Shown piece by piece: positions 8,229-17,212 of a stretch of 64,000 nt of DNA. A program made the position numbers and the translations under genes. The DNA is taken from assembly GCF_000196615.1 (NCBI RefSeq), contig NC_014306.1, forward strand, positions 2,356,001 through 2,420,000, given 5' to 3'. The notes beneath the pieces were generated by a model. That model made no database searches, had not been told where the DNA came from, and saw only the letters and a program-made list of their open reading frames with translations. This stretch comes from Erwinia billingiae Eb661 (lineage in GTDB: Bacteria > Pseudomonadota > Gammaproteobacteria > Enterobacterales > Enterobacteriaceae). Every line of letters starts with the position of its first letter. Position 1 is the stretch's first letter.

Positions 8229-10622
8229 TTACTTGCCAATCTGCTTCAGGATTAATGCCAGCTCATCACGCTGTTCGCTGTTGATTTCACGCGCTGCCGA
8301 GTAGCCCGCGTTCTGCAAAATCATCTCGTTTAATCCCACCAGCCAGTCGTAAATATACCAGGCCGCGTAATTATTCGGTTTCAGATCCAGTTTGGTCAGG
8401 CGCTGGCCGGGGCCCAGGCTGGCGGTCTGCGTTTCCGGTTTGGCGAAAATCGGCTTTCCACGGTTGATCTTGCTCTGCGGACGCTCGGCTTCCGGCACAT
8501 GCTGGAAACCTAACCAGGCGACAAAATCCCCCATCACGCTTAGCGCGCGGGAAACCTGACGATCGGCCATCATTTCAACCGGCGTGCCTGACGCGTCATG
8601 ATCGGTCAGCTTTTTCACCAGCAGGGCTTCAATATCTAAACGGATGCTGGCGGTCACCAACTCTTCGGTCAGCATTTCCAGCGTCGGCTTGGTCACGCCC
8701 AGCAGCTCCAGCAGCGGCCCCTGATCCGGCAACTGACGCAGAATATTGATCCAGTGGCGATACACCTGCTGGGCAAATTCGGCTTCGGGCTCTTCGGCGG
8801 CGTGTTGCTCTTCCGCATTCAGCAGTCCGGCGACCGGCTCATCGCTCAGTAAATCGATGCTCATGCCGATGCCAAACGGGTCATCTTCACTTAACGCATA
8901 CTCTTCCACCAGCGGACGCTCGCCGGGATTCTGACGCTGCAGGAACAGGTGACGCAGGGTTTCACGCGCAGGCAACAACCTTTCCAGCAGCTCGCCATGC
9001 ACGCCGGTTCTGGCCTGCAAGGATTTCAGCAGGCTTCCGGCAATGCGCAGACGCGCCTGCGGCTCTTCCTTCTCGGAGGCCAGATACCAGCGGCCCAGCA
9101 GGTTTTCTGCCAGTTCACGACGGATTTCGGCGCTCTGTTCCTGCAATCTTTCCACTTTGGCTTCGCGACGGATCTCGGTCATCAGCCAGCCCGCCATGCG
9201 CTTAACGCCTTTTTCATCCATCGCCAGCATCGATCCCCAGACATCGCCCGGATTACCGACATAACGCTGAACGGCAGCATCAAAGTTCTGTCCACGGGTG
9301 ATGCGCTGATCGAACGGCGTCAGTGCCCAAATCAGGCCGGGCTTGCGGCGGCTGCGCACCTGGGTATTTTCGCCCTGAGTCTGCTTCACCCAGTTATCCA
9401 GCACGCGGCCAACGGTGCGGGTCTCTGAACGGTGACCGACGGCGCTGCACACCATCAGCAGGTTAACATCCTGATGCTCTGCGGCACGGGTTAACAGGAA
9501 AGGGCGCTTGGCGGTCATAAAGGCCAGCGCCAGCTCATGGTGTTCATCATCGGGCAGCACCGCAGGCTGTTCGAAGCCCGGATAATCCAGCATATCAACC
9601 TGCTCAAACAGGCTCTCACGCGGGGCGCTGTACAGCGGCATCAGCACTTCACGGCCTAACAGCGCCAGCTCGGCCAGCGGCAGATTGACCGGCTGCAGAT
9701 TGCGGCCGTTATGCTGAGGTACCACCTGAATCACGCGATCCGACGAGGCGTTGAAATAACGCAGGCCGTTGCTATTCAAAATACTCAGGGACGCATCGTC
9801 CAGCGCCGCCAGCGGAGCCAGCACGCGAGGCACGCAGGAGACATGATGCAGCACGTGCGCCAGCTGGCGATAAAGGGCGGTCAGCCCGCGATCTTCATTC
9901 CATAACAGCGAGAACAGGCGGGCACGATCGTCGACGCCGAGCATCGGGGCCAGTTCAATCGCCAGCGGCCAGAAGTGCGTTTCCAGCGCTTTACCGGAAC
10001 ACAGCTGCGAGGTGGCAAGGCGATCCCACAAGGCCACCACGTCCTGGCGGTTCATGCCATCGATGGCCTCTGGCTGACGGTACATCGACACCGTTTTCAA
10101 CCGTTCAGAAATCTGCTGCTCGTCGAGCACCGCCGGTTGATCGCCGCAGCGGCGTGACCAGACGTCGGCCAGAATAGCGACCAGCTCTGCTTCACTCAAC
10201 AGCGCCAGCTGCACCGGCCACTCGTTATCAACGCGAACCTGCTGACCGCTGTAGCGAACCACCATGGTGCCGGTCAGCTGTTGCGGATTCAGCACGCTGT
10301 AGTCGATCACTGAACTGCCCAGCGCAATCTCGGTTTTGCCTTTTTCACTGGCCGCCAGGGAGGTGATCAGATAGGACTTTCCCGCCTGCGACAGGCCAAA
10401 GAAGCCAATCGCGCACTCTTTACCGGCGGCTTCCAGCAGGTTAGTGGCTTTATTCAGCTGACGCTGCAGCCGCACGCTCAGGCGATCGGCTTCCATATTC
10501 AGGCGCGGCGAGGTTTCGCGGGCGCTTTCCAGCCAGCTGACCGAGCGCTCAATGCCCTTGGCCAGCGTTTCCAGTTTTTTGCCGAAGGTGCCGGACAGCT
10601 GTTTTGGCGTCAAAGGTTTCAT
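8229..10622 (-). CDS. srfC: SrfC-family P-loop protein
   Basis: Large cytoplasmic protein (797 residues) of the putative virulence factor SrfC family. A Walker A loop, GFFGLSQAGKSYLITSLAA, begins near residue 74. A later segment, QVDMLDYPGFEQP, looks like a GTPase-type switch (DxxG-like DYPG), so it is probably a dynamin- or GTPase-like NTPase; this fold assignment is my inference. The long C-terminal half is helical and lacks known motifs. It overlaps srfB by four bases (ATGA) as the last gene of srfABC. In Salmonella the operon is known for SsrB control and flagellar-regulon membership; the molecular function is not established. Confidence 0.85.
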   Translation of the reverse strand: MKPLTPKQLSGTFGKKLETLAKGIERSVSWLESARETSPRLNMEADRLSVRLQRQLNKATNLLEAAGKECAIGFFGLSQAGKSYLITSLAASEKGKTEIALGSSVIDYSVLNPQQLTGTMVVRYSGQQVRVDNEWPVQLALLSEAELVAILADVWSRRCGDQPAVLDEQQISERLKTVSMYRQPEAIDGMNRQDVVALWDRLATSQLCSGKALETHFWPLAIELAPMLGVDDRARLFSLLWNEDRGLTALYRQLAHVLHHVSCVPRVLAPLAALDDASLSILNSNGLRYFNASSDRVIQVVPQHNGRNLQPVNLPLAELALLGREVLMPLYSAPRESLFEQVDMLDYPGFEQPAVLPDDEHHELALAFMTAKRPFLLTRAAEHQDVNLLMVCSAVGHRSETRTVGRVLDNWVKQTQGENTQVRSRRKPGLIWALTPFDQRITRGQNFDAAVQRYVGNPGDVWGSMLAMDEKGVKRMAGWLMTEIRREAKVERLQEQSAEIRRELAENLLGRWYLASEKEEPQARLRIAGSLLKSLQARTGVHGELLERLLPARETLRHLFLQRQNPGERPLVEEYALSEDDPFGIGMSIDLLSDEPVAGLLNAEEQHAAEEPEAEFAQQVYRHWINILRQLPDQGPLLELLGVTKPTLEMLTEELVTASIRLDIEALLVKKLTDHDASGTPVEMMADRQVSRALSVMGDFVAWLGFQHVPEAERPQSKINRGKPIFAKPETQTASLGPGQRLTKLDLKPNNYAAWYIYDWLVGLNEMILQNAGYSAAREINSEQRDELALILKQIGK

Positions 10623-13609
10623 TTCTTGTATACGCTCCCGCTGTCGATCCAGTAATGGGTTAATCCCGATCCGCTGCTGGCTAAGGTGTTCAGCTTCAGG
10701 CGTAAATGCTCCAGCGGAACCTGGGTGCCGTCATCGAGCGTGGCGTCCGCAATTTCAAAGCGTTCCGGGCCAAAGTCGCCGGATTCTTTAGCGACAGCAA
10801 GTTTAATTTTCAGCACCTTGTCGCCAGCCACGCTGCGCGCCAGCTGTGGATCGGCAATGTGCAGGGTGTAAAGCGGCGAGGCGGGCCAGCGGTCATTATC
10901 CAGCTGACGGAAGCCCAGCGTCAGGGCACCGCGTACCTGGAAACGCTGACGGGAATCGAGGCTGAACTTCTCGTCATCCAGATCGATATCGCCATACCAG
11001 ACGTTATCGCTGCTCAGCGCGCCGTTGCTGTCCAGCATCCCCAGATAGCGGATGGTTGAATAGGGCTGGAAATCGCCGGCTTTGAACCAGAAGTTCGCCA
11101 GGCGTAAATCCAGCGACAGCAGGCAGAGCATTGCCCCGACGGCGGCGGTAGATTTAGGGTTCTCAATGCGGCCCTGTTTGTTAAACGGATACCAGTCGTT
11201 GGTGTGGTAACCGTCCAGCGACAGAATACGACTGACCGGCAGCGGCTGAAGGTGGCGGAACAGCGCCTGCACGCCAGGGAAGCGTGAAGGGCGACCGGTA
11301 AGCAGCAGCACATCGCAATCATACACCGCCACCACTTCCGCCATCGAACGCAGGCTGTGGGTGATGTTCATGCGCGGTGACAGGAACTCGGCGTGCAGCT
11401 TGCTCAACTTGACGATCAGCGGCACGCGCAGAATATCAAACTCATCGGCTTCACCCGGCAGCTCGCGCTGGATTTCCCGGTTGATGTAATCCAGCAGCTT
11501 GCTGGTCGGTGGCAGCGCCAGCAACTCTTCAAAGCGGGCATCCACTTCGGCATTCAGATCCAGCGGATCGAAGCGCTCGTAGGCTTCCAGAATCGCCTGG
11601 CCGACCGGAATAAACACCTGTAACGTGACCTGCTGACGCAGCGTGGAGTGCCCATCCAGACGACCTTCATGGCCGAACAGCCGGGTCATCACGCCTTCCG
11701 GGTTGACCATACCAGCCTGCTTGAACGCCGCCTGTAAGGCCGGCAGAACATACAGCTGGATCACGTCGAGTAAGATGTCGTCACCGGCCAGCTTAAAGCC
11801 TTCACGGAACAGCAGGCGCGGCATGATTTTGACGTTGTTGCCGACGCCATCATCAAGACGGTACTGGGTGATCGCCAGGTCCGTGGTGCCGCCGCCGATA
11901 TCAATCGAGGCGATGCGCAGGGTTTTGCCAACCGGCTCATCCGCCGCGCGGGCGCGGTCCGGGCGTGCCATGCTGACAAAGAAGGCTTCCGCACGGCCCC
12001 CAAAGTTCACCTGGGTTTCATTGTAGAGATAGACCATCTGACCACAGGTGGCTTCATCCCATTCCATCTGCACTTCCGGCACCGGCACCAGGCTTTTGGC
12101 CTTATCTTTGGCGCTGGTAAAGTCGTCATCTGCCGGGTGCCAGCCCATCGCTTTCCACACCAGCGCGATGGCTTCGTGCATCCGGCGGCGGAAGATTTCC
12201 CGCTCGGGTTTCGGCATCGCCGACGGCAGCGTCAGGATGATGTTGCGTAACTGGCGCGGCGCGCTGCTGTGCAGCATTTTCTGGCGCTGGATGGCGCTGT
12301 TCATCTGCATCAGGGCCTGGGCCAGCAGTTCAGACAGCATAAAGCTCATCACCGAGCTGCGGCTGTACTGCGGCAGGAACACCGGCAGACGCTCATCAAA
12401 CGGTTGGTTATACAGCGGCTGGCCTTCGTCATTGACCAGATTGGTCATCGGCGCGGCGGTGGCCAGCGGCTCCTGGGCGGAGTTGCCCGGCGTCCGGCTG
12501 AAGCGCCAGCCCGGCGTGTAGCTCTCTTCATCCCACAGGTAGCGACGCGGGCTGGAGATGCCGGTGGCGCCTTCGGTGCCGAGACGCTGCAGCGCCAGAT
12601 GGCTGGCTTCGCGGCCCACGCGGGTGATCGATGGCCAGATAAAAGCGTCATCGCGCCCGCTTTCGACCGAGAAGTTCTGTTTGCCAAAGTTGGCCTGGGC
12701 AAACTCCACGCGGCTTTCAAACAGCTCGTTAAACAGCTGATGCGGTTCGCTCAGGTTGCGCAGATGCAGTTCATAGGTGTGCTTGAGGCCATGATGATCG
12801 TCAACATGCTCTTCCACCATAATGCCGCAGGTGTGCGAGTTGCCGACATCGAGGATCAAGTCCACCGGGATCGCCGGTTCCTGCAGGGTGGCGGCGCTGA
12901 TTTTTAGCTCTGGCAGATTGAGCTGATCACCGAGCATATGCAGGACATTCAGGTAATGCGCCTGATATTCGAACTCGCGCAGGGCGGCACGAATATTGAC
13001 CTGCGGGCGGTCTTCCACGCTGGCCGCCTGCTGGCTGAACACTTCGCGCAGCCAGCCGTCAATCCAGGTGTGGTCGAGGAATTCGCCCAGTTCGTTACTG
13101 CGATGTGCCAGCGCAAAGCTGACGCCATTTTTGACGTCGCTTTCGTTCAGCGCCAGCGACTCATCTTCACCTTCGGCCCAGACACGGGTTTCAAAGGCCA
13201 GGCAGACGCGGTACGAGTTGCCATTCTGATCCGGCTTTTCAAGGGCGATAATCTGCATGCGCGCCCAGTTATCCGGGCCACCTATAAAGGTGCGCGGCGG
13301 ATTGAAGCGCAGGAAGGGCAGCGGCAGCCAGATGCCGTTCAGCAGCGCAAGGGATTGCGCCAGCGGGAAGCTGAACTCCGGCTTCACCACTTCAGGCGCG
13401 GTGCCGGCGTTCACCGGCAGCATATATTTGCCATTTTGCGTGTTGAAGTTCAGGCGCAGCAGCGGGCCGTTGGCGGTCTGGCGGACAAATTTGCCCGGCA
13501 GATCGGCGTCCAGCTCAGGCGTCAGCGCAAAGTCGAGGAACTGAATGCCACTGTTCTGAATCAGCGTCATATTCGGTTTAAAATCAGCGATCGTTGCCAG
13601 CATCATCAT
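10619..13609 (-). CDS. srfB: SrfB-family actin/Hsp70-like ATPase
   Basis: A 996-residue protein of the SrfB family. Two phosphate-binding signatures of the actin/Hsp70 fold are visible: LILDVGNSHTCGIMVEE near residue 252 and IASIDIGGGTTDLAITQY near residue 567. A downstream VLLLTGRPSRFPGVQALF fits the adenosine motif. It is therefore probably an ATPase with a DnaK-like core in a much larger protein. Three successive ATGs (13609, 13606, 13603) begin the frame; the first overlaps the srfA stop as ATGA. It sits between a membrane-anchored SrfA and a P-loop SrfC, implying a three-part machine. Biochemical role unknown. Confidence 0.87.
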   Translation of the reverse strand: MMMLATIADFKPNMTLIQNSGIQFLDFALTPELDADLPGKFVRQTANGPLLRLNFNTQNGKYMLPVNAGTAPEVVKPEFSFPLAQSLALLNGIWLPLPFLRFNPPRTFIGGPDNWARMQIIALEKPDQNGNSYRVCLAFETRVWAEGEDESLALNESDVKNGVSFALAHRSNELGEFLDHTWIDGWLREVFSQQAASVEDRPQVNIRAALREFEYQAHYLNVLHMLGDQLNLPELKISAATLQEPAIPVDLILDVGNSHTCGIMVEEHVDDHHGLKHTYELHLRNLSEPHQLFNELFESRVEFAQANFGKQNFSVESGRDDAFIWPSITRVGREASHLALQRLGTEGATGISSPRRYLWDEESYTPGWRFSRTPGNSAQEPLATAAPMTNLVNDEGQPLYNQPFDERLPVFLPQYSRSSVMSFMLSELLAQALMQMNSAIQRQKMLHSSAPRQLRNIILTLPSAMPKPEREIFRRRMHEAIALVWKAMGWHPADDDFTSAKDKAKSLVPVPEVQMEWDEATCGQMVYLYNETQVNFGGRAEAFFVSMARPDRARAADEPVGKTLRIASIDIGGGTTDLAITQYRLDDGVGNNVKIMPRLLFREGFKLAGDDILLDVIQLYVLPALQAAFKQAGMVNPEGVMTRLFGHEGRLDGHSTLRQQVTLQVFIPVGQAILEAYERFDPLDLNAEVDARFEELLALPPTSKLLDYINREIQRELPGEADEFDILRVPLIVKLSKLHAEFLSPRMNITHSLRSMAEVVAVYDCDVLLLTGRPSRFPGVQALFRHLQPLPVSRILSLDGYHTNDWYPFNKQGRIENPKSTAAVGAMLCLLSLDLRLANFWFKAGDFQPYSTIRYLGMLDSNGALSSDNVWYGDIDLDDEKFSLDSRQRFQVRGALTLGFRQLDNDRWPASPLYTLHIADPQLARSVAGDKVLKIKLAVAKESGDFGPERFEIADATLDDGTQVPLEHLRLKLNTLASSGSGLTHYWIDSGSVYKK

Positions 13610-15096
13610 TTACTCTCGCGCTTCATCGTCATCGGTAACACCGTATTGGCATCGTACTGTCCGCTGCATTCGGCTGCGCCAGTCAGGCCTTGTTTACATA
13701 CCAGGTCCGGCATCTGATAGCGCGAACCGTCACTGCATTTGGCTTTGGTGCGGCTGTTGATCACCAGGTTGCCGGATTTCATCAGGCCGGCATACACATC
13801 AACGCGGCACACGATGCCATCGCCCATGGTCATTTTTGCCACGCCTTTGCCAGCTTTCATCTGATAGCGCAGGCTCGGTGGCTTGCCGGTGATCGGGTTC
13901 TTACCGCCAACAATCACGCGCCACTGGCCATCAAGGAATTTGGTTGATCCCAGCTTCACCGCATTGGCCGGCAGCACCAGGTCATCTTTCTGCGCGGGTG
14001 GCAGGTCGGCGACCGGTTCAGCGGGTTGTTCTGCCGCGGGTGTCGCCGCAGCCGTCGCATCAACCGGGGCAACGGTTGAAGGCGCGACCGGCAGCGCAGG
14101 TTTCACGTCGGCAGGCGTTTGCGGTTTAGCGGCTTCAGGCGCGGCTGCTGGCTGAGGTGCAGCTGCGGACTGAGGTGCGGCAGCAGACTGAGGTGCTACG
14201 GCGGGCGTTGTGGCTGTCGCTTCAGGCTGTGGCTGGGCTTCTGGCTGCGCTTTCGTCGCTTCAGGCGCGGCCGGTTTCACTTCCGCCGGCGTGGCGGTTT
14301 TCGCCGTATCCGGTTGGGAAACACAGCCTTTAATCTGCACGCCAAAGGCAATCAGCAACGCGGCAGCCGGCACCATCCAGCCGTAGCGGATCAGCTTGTT
14401 TTTCGCGGCAGGCGATGTCACCGGCGGTTGCGCTTCTACGGCTGCAGGGGCTGCATCCACCGGGGCTTCCGGTAATAAAGGCGTCACGGCAACCGGCTCT
14501 GGCAGCACGTCAGGTGCGGCGGCAACCGGAGCAGGAACGATAACCGGGGCCACGGCGGTAACCGCGGGGATCGTCGCCGTCATTTTGGAGAGATTCAGTG
14601 GCGGCTCGTCCTCTTCCACGGCGCGCAGGCAATCCAGTGCATCCTGACGGGATTTTTTATCCAGGCTGACGAAGCCCCAGAAGGTCAGCACCGGCTTACC
14701 GCCCACCAGATAGACAAAGTTCTGGTCGGGGAACTGCAGCGCCTTGGCGAGCAGGGCACCGAACAGCTTCTGGCTGGTTTTTTCTGACTGCTGTGCTTTC
14801 TGGCACATATCCGCAACGGCCTGCTGGCAGGCGATCAGCTGATTGAGCGCATGGCTGCGGGAGCTTTCGCTCGCGGCGGCCCAGGAAGTGACCTTTCCGG
14901 AAATCGGTGAGTACCAGTCAAGGCGATCGCCGGCATCGTTAGGCTGAGGGATAGCCAGGCAATCAGCAATCTGAGGTTGTTTCCTGAGGCGCAGCGTTTC
15001 GCGCAGTTGCAGGGCTGACAAATAAACGGGCTGACCGTTCTCGCCAAGAGGCAGAACCGCATCCAGACTTCCGCTGCGTAAGAATGATTTTGCCAC
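13606..15096 (-). CDS. srfA: SrfA-family membrane-anchored protein
   Basis: A 496-residue protein, first gene of srfABC, starting at GTG 15096. Residues 1-165 form a soluble domain (cysteines near 46, 90 and 98). A Pro/Ala/Val-rich linker leads to one transmembrane segment at about 238-256 (YGWMVPAAALLIAFGVQIKGC). A second, repetitive Pro/Ala/Gln/Glu linker follows, then a C-terminal domain from about 375 with VKLGSTKFLDGQWRVIVGGKNPITGKPPSLRYQMKAG and several cysteines, probably periplasmic. The topology resembles a transenvelope anchor: cytosolic head, spacer through the wall, folded outer domain. Family by context and layout; no enzymatic motif seen. Confidence 0.82.
   Translation of the reverse strand: MAKSFLRSGSLDAVLPLGENGQPVYLSALQLRETLRLRKQPQIADCLAIPQPNDAGDRLDWYSPISGKVTSWAAASESSRSHALNQLIACQQAVADMCQKAQQSEKTSQKLFGALLAKALQFPDQNFVYLVGGKPVLTFWGFVSLDKKSRQDALDCLRAVEEDEPPLNLSKMTATIPAVTAVAPVIVPAPVAAAPDVLPEPVAVTPLLPEAPVDAAPAAVEAQPPVTSPAAKNKLIRYGWMVPAAALLIAFGVQIKGCVSQPDTAKTATPAEVKPAAPEATKAQPEAQPQPEATATTPAVAPQSAAAPQSAAAPQPAAAPEAAKPQTPADVKPALPVAPSTVAPVDATAAATPAAEQPAEPVADLPPAQKDDLVLPANAVKLGSTKFLDGQWRVIVGGKNPITGKPPSLRYQMKAGKGVAKMTMGDGIVCRVDVYAGLMKSGNLVINSRTKAKCSDGSRYQMPDLVCKQGLTGAAECSGQYDANTVLPMTMKRESK
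14152..14199 (-). repeat. 18-base tandem repeat inside srfA
   Basis: The nine-base core CTGAGGTGC recurs at 14152, 14170 and 14188, a period of 18 bases. On the coding strand this gives the APQSAA hexapeptide repeat of the periplasmic linker of SrfA. Such in-frame repeats can change copy number without breaking the gene. Confidence 0.7.
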
Positions 15097-15128
15097 GCAA
15101 AAAGGACCTTCTAGTCAGAAGTGGAAAG

Positions 15129-15155
15129 TAAACTCTTCTCCAGTGTTGCCGATAG
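15129..15155 (+). promoter_or_regulatory. Sigma-28 (FliA)-like promoter pointing away from srfA
   Basis: TAAACTCT at 15129-15136, an 11-base spacer, and GCCGATAG at 15148-15155. Compared with the enterobacterial FliA consensus TAAAGTTT-N11-GCCGATAA this is 6/8 and 7/8 with exact spacing. It reads on the plus strand, opposite to srfABC and to the ABC-F gene. The 150 bases downstream hold no clear gene, only a possible 14-codon frame from the GTG at 15208, so it could drive an antisense or small RNA, or be a chance match. Confidence 0.45.
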
Positions 15156-15304
15156 TGTAGTTGAATTTGACTTAAGGCTAAGGCGGAAATAAGAGGGTAA
15201 ACAGGTGATTACTTTCGCAATGGGATGCGCGAAAGGCAGTGCCGAATAGGGTGAAAATTCACGGTGGCCATCCATGGCCGGGGGATATCCTGCCGTTTAA
15301 CCGT

Positions 15305-16819
15305 TTACTCGCCGGCTAAACGGGCGTACAGCCTGTCCAGATCGTGCCATTCCTCAATGCGATGCTGGTCGATCAGCAGGAAGCGATTGCAGCTTGAGGC
15401 GATCAGCTCCCGGTCGTGACTGACGATCAGCGCGGCACCCTGATAGTTACCTAACGTAGCGGCGAGCTGCGCTTTGCCATCCAGATCCAGATGGTTGGTC
15501 GGCTCGTCGAGCAGCAGCAGGGAATAACGCGCCAGCGAGAGGCCGACAAAAAGCAGCCTCGATCGCTCGCCGCCGCTCAGCGTACTGACCGCTTGCTGAT
15601 GCCGTATCCACGAAAATCCGGCGCTGATTAACGCCATTTTCCGCTGTTCGCTGGTCATCGGGGCAAAACGCGCCAGCGCATCGCTCAGGCTTTCACGCTC
15701 ATCGAGCTGCATTAGCCGCTGATCGTAATAGCCCACCTCAACGCGGGGATGAAACACCAGCCCGTCACGCGGGTGCGAAAATCCCTGCCAGACGGTACGC
15801 AGCAGAGAGGATTTACCGCCGCCGTTGGCGCCGATAATCGCCACGCGATCGCCACTTTTGACCTTCAGACTGTTGACGGTAAACAGCCGCGGAGAGCCAA
15901 CATCGGCGGAAATCACCGCATTCTGTAGCTCAATAAGCCGATCGGCAGGCAGTGCTTCGCCCTGAAGCGTCAGCCGCCATTTCGATCCTTCCGTCAGCAG
16001 CGTTTGCTCATCCCGGAGCTTGTCGATGCGCTTCTCCATCTGCTTAGCCTTGCGGGACAAATCCTCGTTATCGTAAACCTGTCCCCATACTGCCAGCCGT
16101 TTCGCGCTTTTCGTCACCCGATCGATTTCACGCTGCTCGGCTTGATTGCGTAACGCATCGGTTTCATCCCGCAGGGCCAGTTCCGCCAGCGCCTGGCTAC
16201 AGGGCAAGTGAAAGCTGTGCAGCTGCTGGTCACGCATAATCCAGCTGCGCTGAGTGACGCGATCCAGCAGATAGCGGTCATGAGAAACCAGTACAAAACT
16301 GCCGTGCCAGCTTTTCAGAAACTGCTCCAGCCACAGTAGCGTCGGCAAATCCAGGTGGTTGCCCGGTTCATCAAGCAGCAATAAATCGGGCTGCAGCATT
16401 AACGCTCTCGCCAGCAGCAAACGCGTATGCTGTCCGCCGCTGAGGGTATCAACCTGTTGTTGCCAGACCGCTTCGTCAAAGCCTAAGCGGTCGAGCATTA
16501 CCTCGGCCTGCCAGCGATCGCTTTGACGTTCGGCAGCGGGAAGTTGGGCAACAACCGCGTCAATCAACGTCGATTGGGTCAACGCGGCGGGAAGGTGCTG
16601 TTCGATATGCGCCATCAGACAATGACTGGCTTTAGTCACCGAACCGGAAACAGGCTCGATATCGGCGGAAAGCAGATGCAGAAGGGTGCTTTTGCCACAG
16701 CCGTTATGACCAATCAGGCCAATACGATCGCCGCTTGAAAGCGTCAGGGAAACCCGATCCAACAGCGGACCAAAGGCGTTATCAAAACAGAGTGATTGTG
16801 CAGAAAGTAATGTGCTCAT
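15305..16819 (-). CDS. ABC-F family ATPase
   Basis: Soluble protein with two ABC cassettes and no membrane part (504 residues). The first cassette has Walker A GLIGHNGCGKSTLL, signature LSGGQHTR and Walker B DLLLLDEPGNHLDLP. The inter-domain linker (about 215-270) is charged and helical, as in the P-site tRNA interaction motif of ABC-F proteins. The second cassette has AIIGANGGGKSSLL, LSGGERSR and LLLLDEPTNHLDLD. ABC-F proteins act on the ribosome; some rescue it from antibiotics, others regulate translation. It does not look like EttA, Uup, YbiT or YheS. A short ORF with a very strong ribosome-binding site precedes it, the arrangement of attenuated ABC-F resistance genes, so an inducible ribosome-protection role is possible but unproven. 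Confidence 0.85.
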   Translation of the reverse strand: MSTLLSAQSLCFDNAFGPLLDRVSLTLSSGDRIGLIGHNGCGKSTLLHLLSADIEPVSGSVTKASHCLMAHIEQHLPAALTQSTLIDAVVAQLPAAERQSDRWQAEVMLDRLGFDEAVWQQQVDTLSGGQHTRLLLARALMLQPDLLLLDEPGNHLDLPTLLWLEQFLKSWHGSFVLVSHDRYLLDRVTQRSWIMRDQQLHSFHLPCSQALAELALRDETDALRNQAEQREIDRVTKSAKRLAVWGQVYDNEDLSRKAKQMEKRIDKLRDEQTLLTEGSKWRLTLQGEALPADRLIELQNAVISADVGSPRLFTVNSLKVKSGDRVAIIGANGGGKSSLLRTVWQGFSHPRDGLVFHPRVEVGYYDQRLMQLDERESLSDALARFAPMTSEQRKMALISAGFSWIRHQQAVSTLSGGERSRLLFVGLSLARYSLLLLDEPTNHLDLDGKAQLAATLGNYQGAALIVSHDRELIASSCNRFLLIDQHRIEEWHDLDRLYARLAGE

Positions 16820-16903
16820 TGCTTAATCCAGAGTTGCAGGCAAAAGCATGCCCGTCGTCATAAAAAGCAGACGACAACCCGGAAAGCCGGAGGGAAGGGA
16901 AAA

Positions 16904-17014
16904 TCAGTAGGTAGCTTCGCTCAAGCTCAGGTCATCGCCGCAGGAAAGCGGATTAGCCTGAGCAGCCCAAATACCAAAAGTACGTGAAAATAAATTCATT
17001 TCACAATACTGCAT
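16904..17014 (-). CDS. Candidate leader peptide upstream of the ABC-F gene
   Basis: A 36-codon frame (MQYCEMNLFSRTFGIWAAQ... to SLSEATY) starting at ATG 17014 with AAGGAGG at 17020-17026, five bases away, a near-perfect ribosome-binding site. It ends 84 bases before the ABC-F start, whose own ribosome-binding site is weak (GGATTAAGC). The region between holds a possible stem GTCGTC/GACGAC (16854-16859 with 16870-16875) and a pyrimidine-rich CCTTCCCTCC that could pair with the leader's Shine-Dalgarno. This fits translational or transcriptional attenuation. No function is recognised in the peptide itself. Confidence 0.55.
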   Translation of the reverse strand: MQYCEMNLFSRTFGIWAAQANPLSCGDDLSLSEATY

Positions 17015-17141
17015 GGGGGCCTCCTTACTATTGGTTAAGGGTTAATTTGTGCCAGAAGTATAGCCATGAAATCAACAGGGTTTCAAATCGCATTGAAAAT
17101 AATCAGAAAAAACCGTTTTAAAGATGCCTCTCAATTACAGC

Positions 17142-17168
17142 TTAAATTTCCGCCAAATCTGCCGATAG
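17142..17168 (+). promoter_or_regulatory. Sigma-28 (FliA)-like promoter of the chemoreceptor gene
   Basis: TTAAATTT at 17142-17149, an 11-base spacer and GCCGATAG at 17161-17168 match the FliA consensus TAAAGTTT-N11-GCCGATAA at 6/8 and 7/8 positions. It lies 45 bases before the ATG of a methyl-accepting protein, the gene class normally driven by this sigma factor. Confidence 0.7.
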
Positions 17169-17212
17169 TGTACTTGTGACGAATACCATAAATATGACAA
17201 TAAGGTTACAAC

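Larger units (their letters stand above)
16820..17212. other. Leader and divergent promoter region between ABC-F and chemoreceptor genes
   Basis: This 393-base stretch holds the leader ORF and possible attenuator hairpin on the minus strand and the sigma-28-like promoter of the chemoreceptor on the plus strand. The middle (17030-17140) is AT-rich with no further frame that I can support. Confidence 0.6.

Noticed and set aside
12938..13717. Long plus-strand frames opposite srfB and srfA (also 8949-9428, 12269-12907).
   Set aside because: They mirror the codon pattern of high-GC genes on the other strand, lack ribosome-binding sites and give low-complexity His/Arg/Gln-rich proteins.
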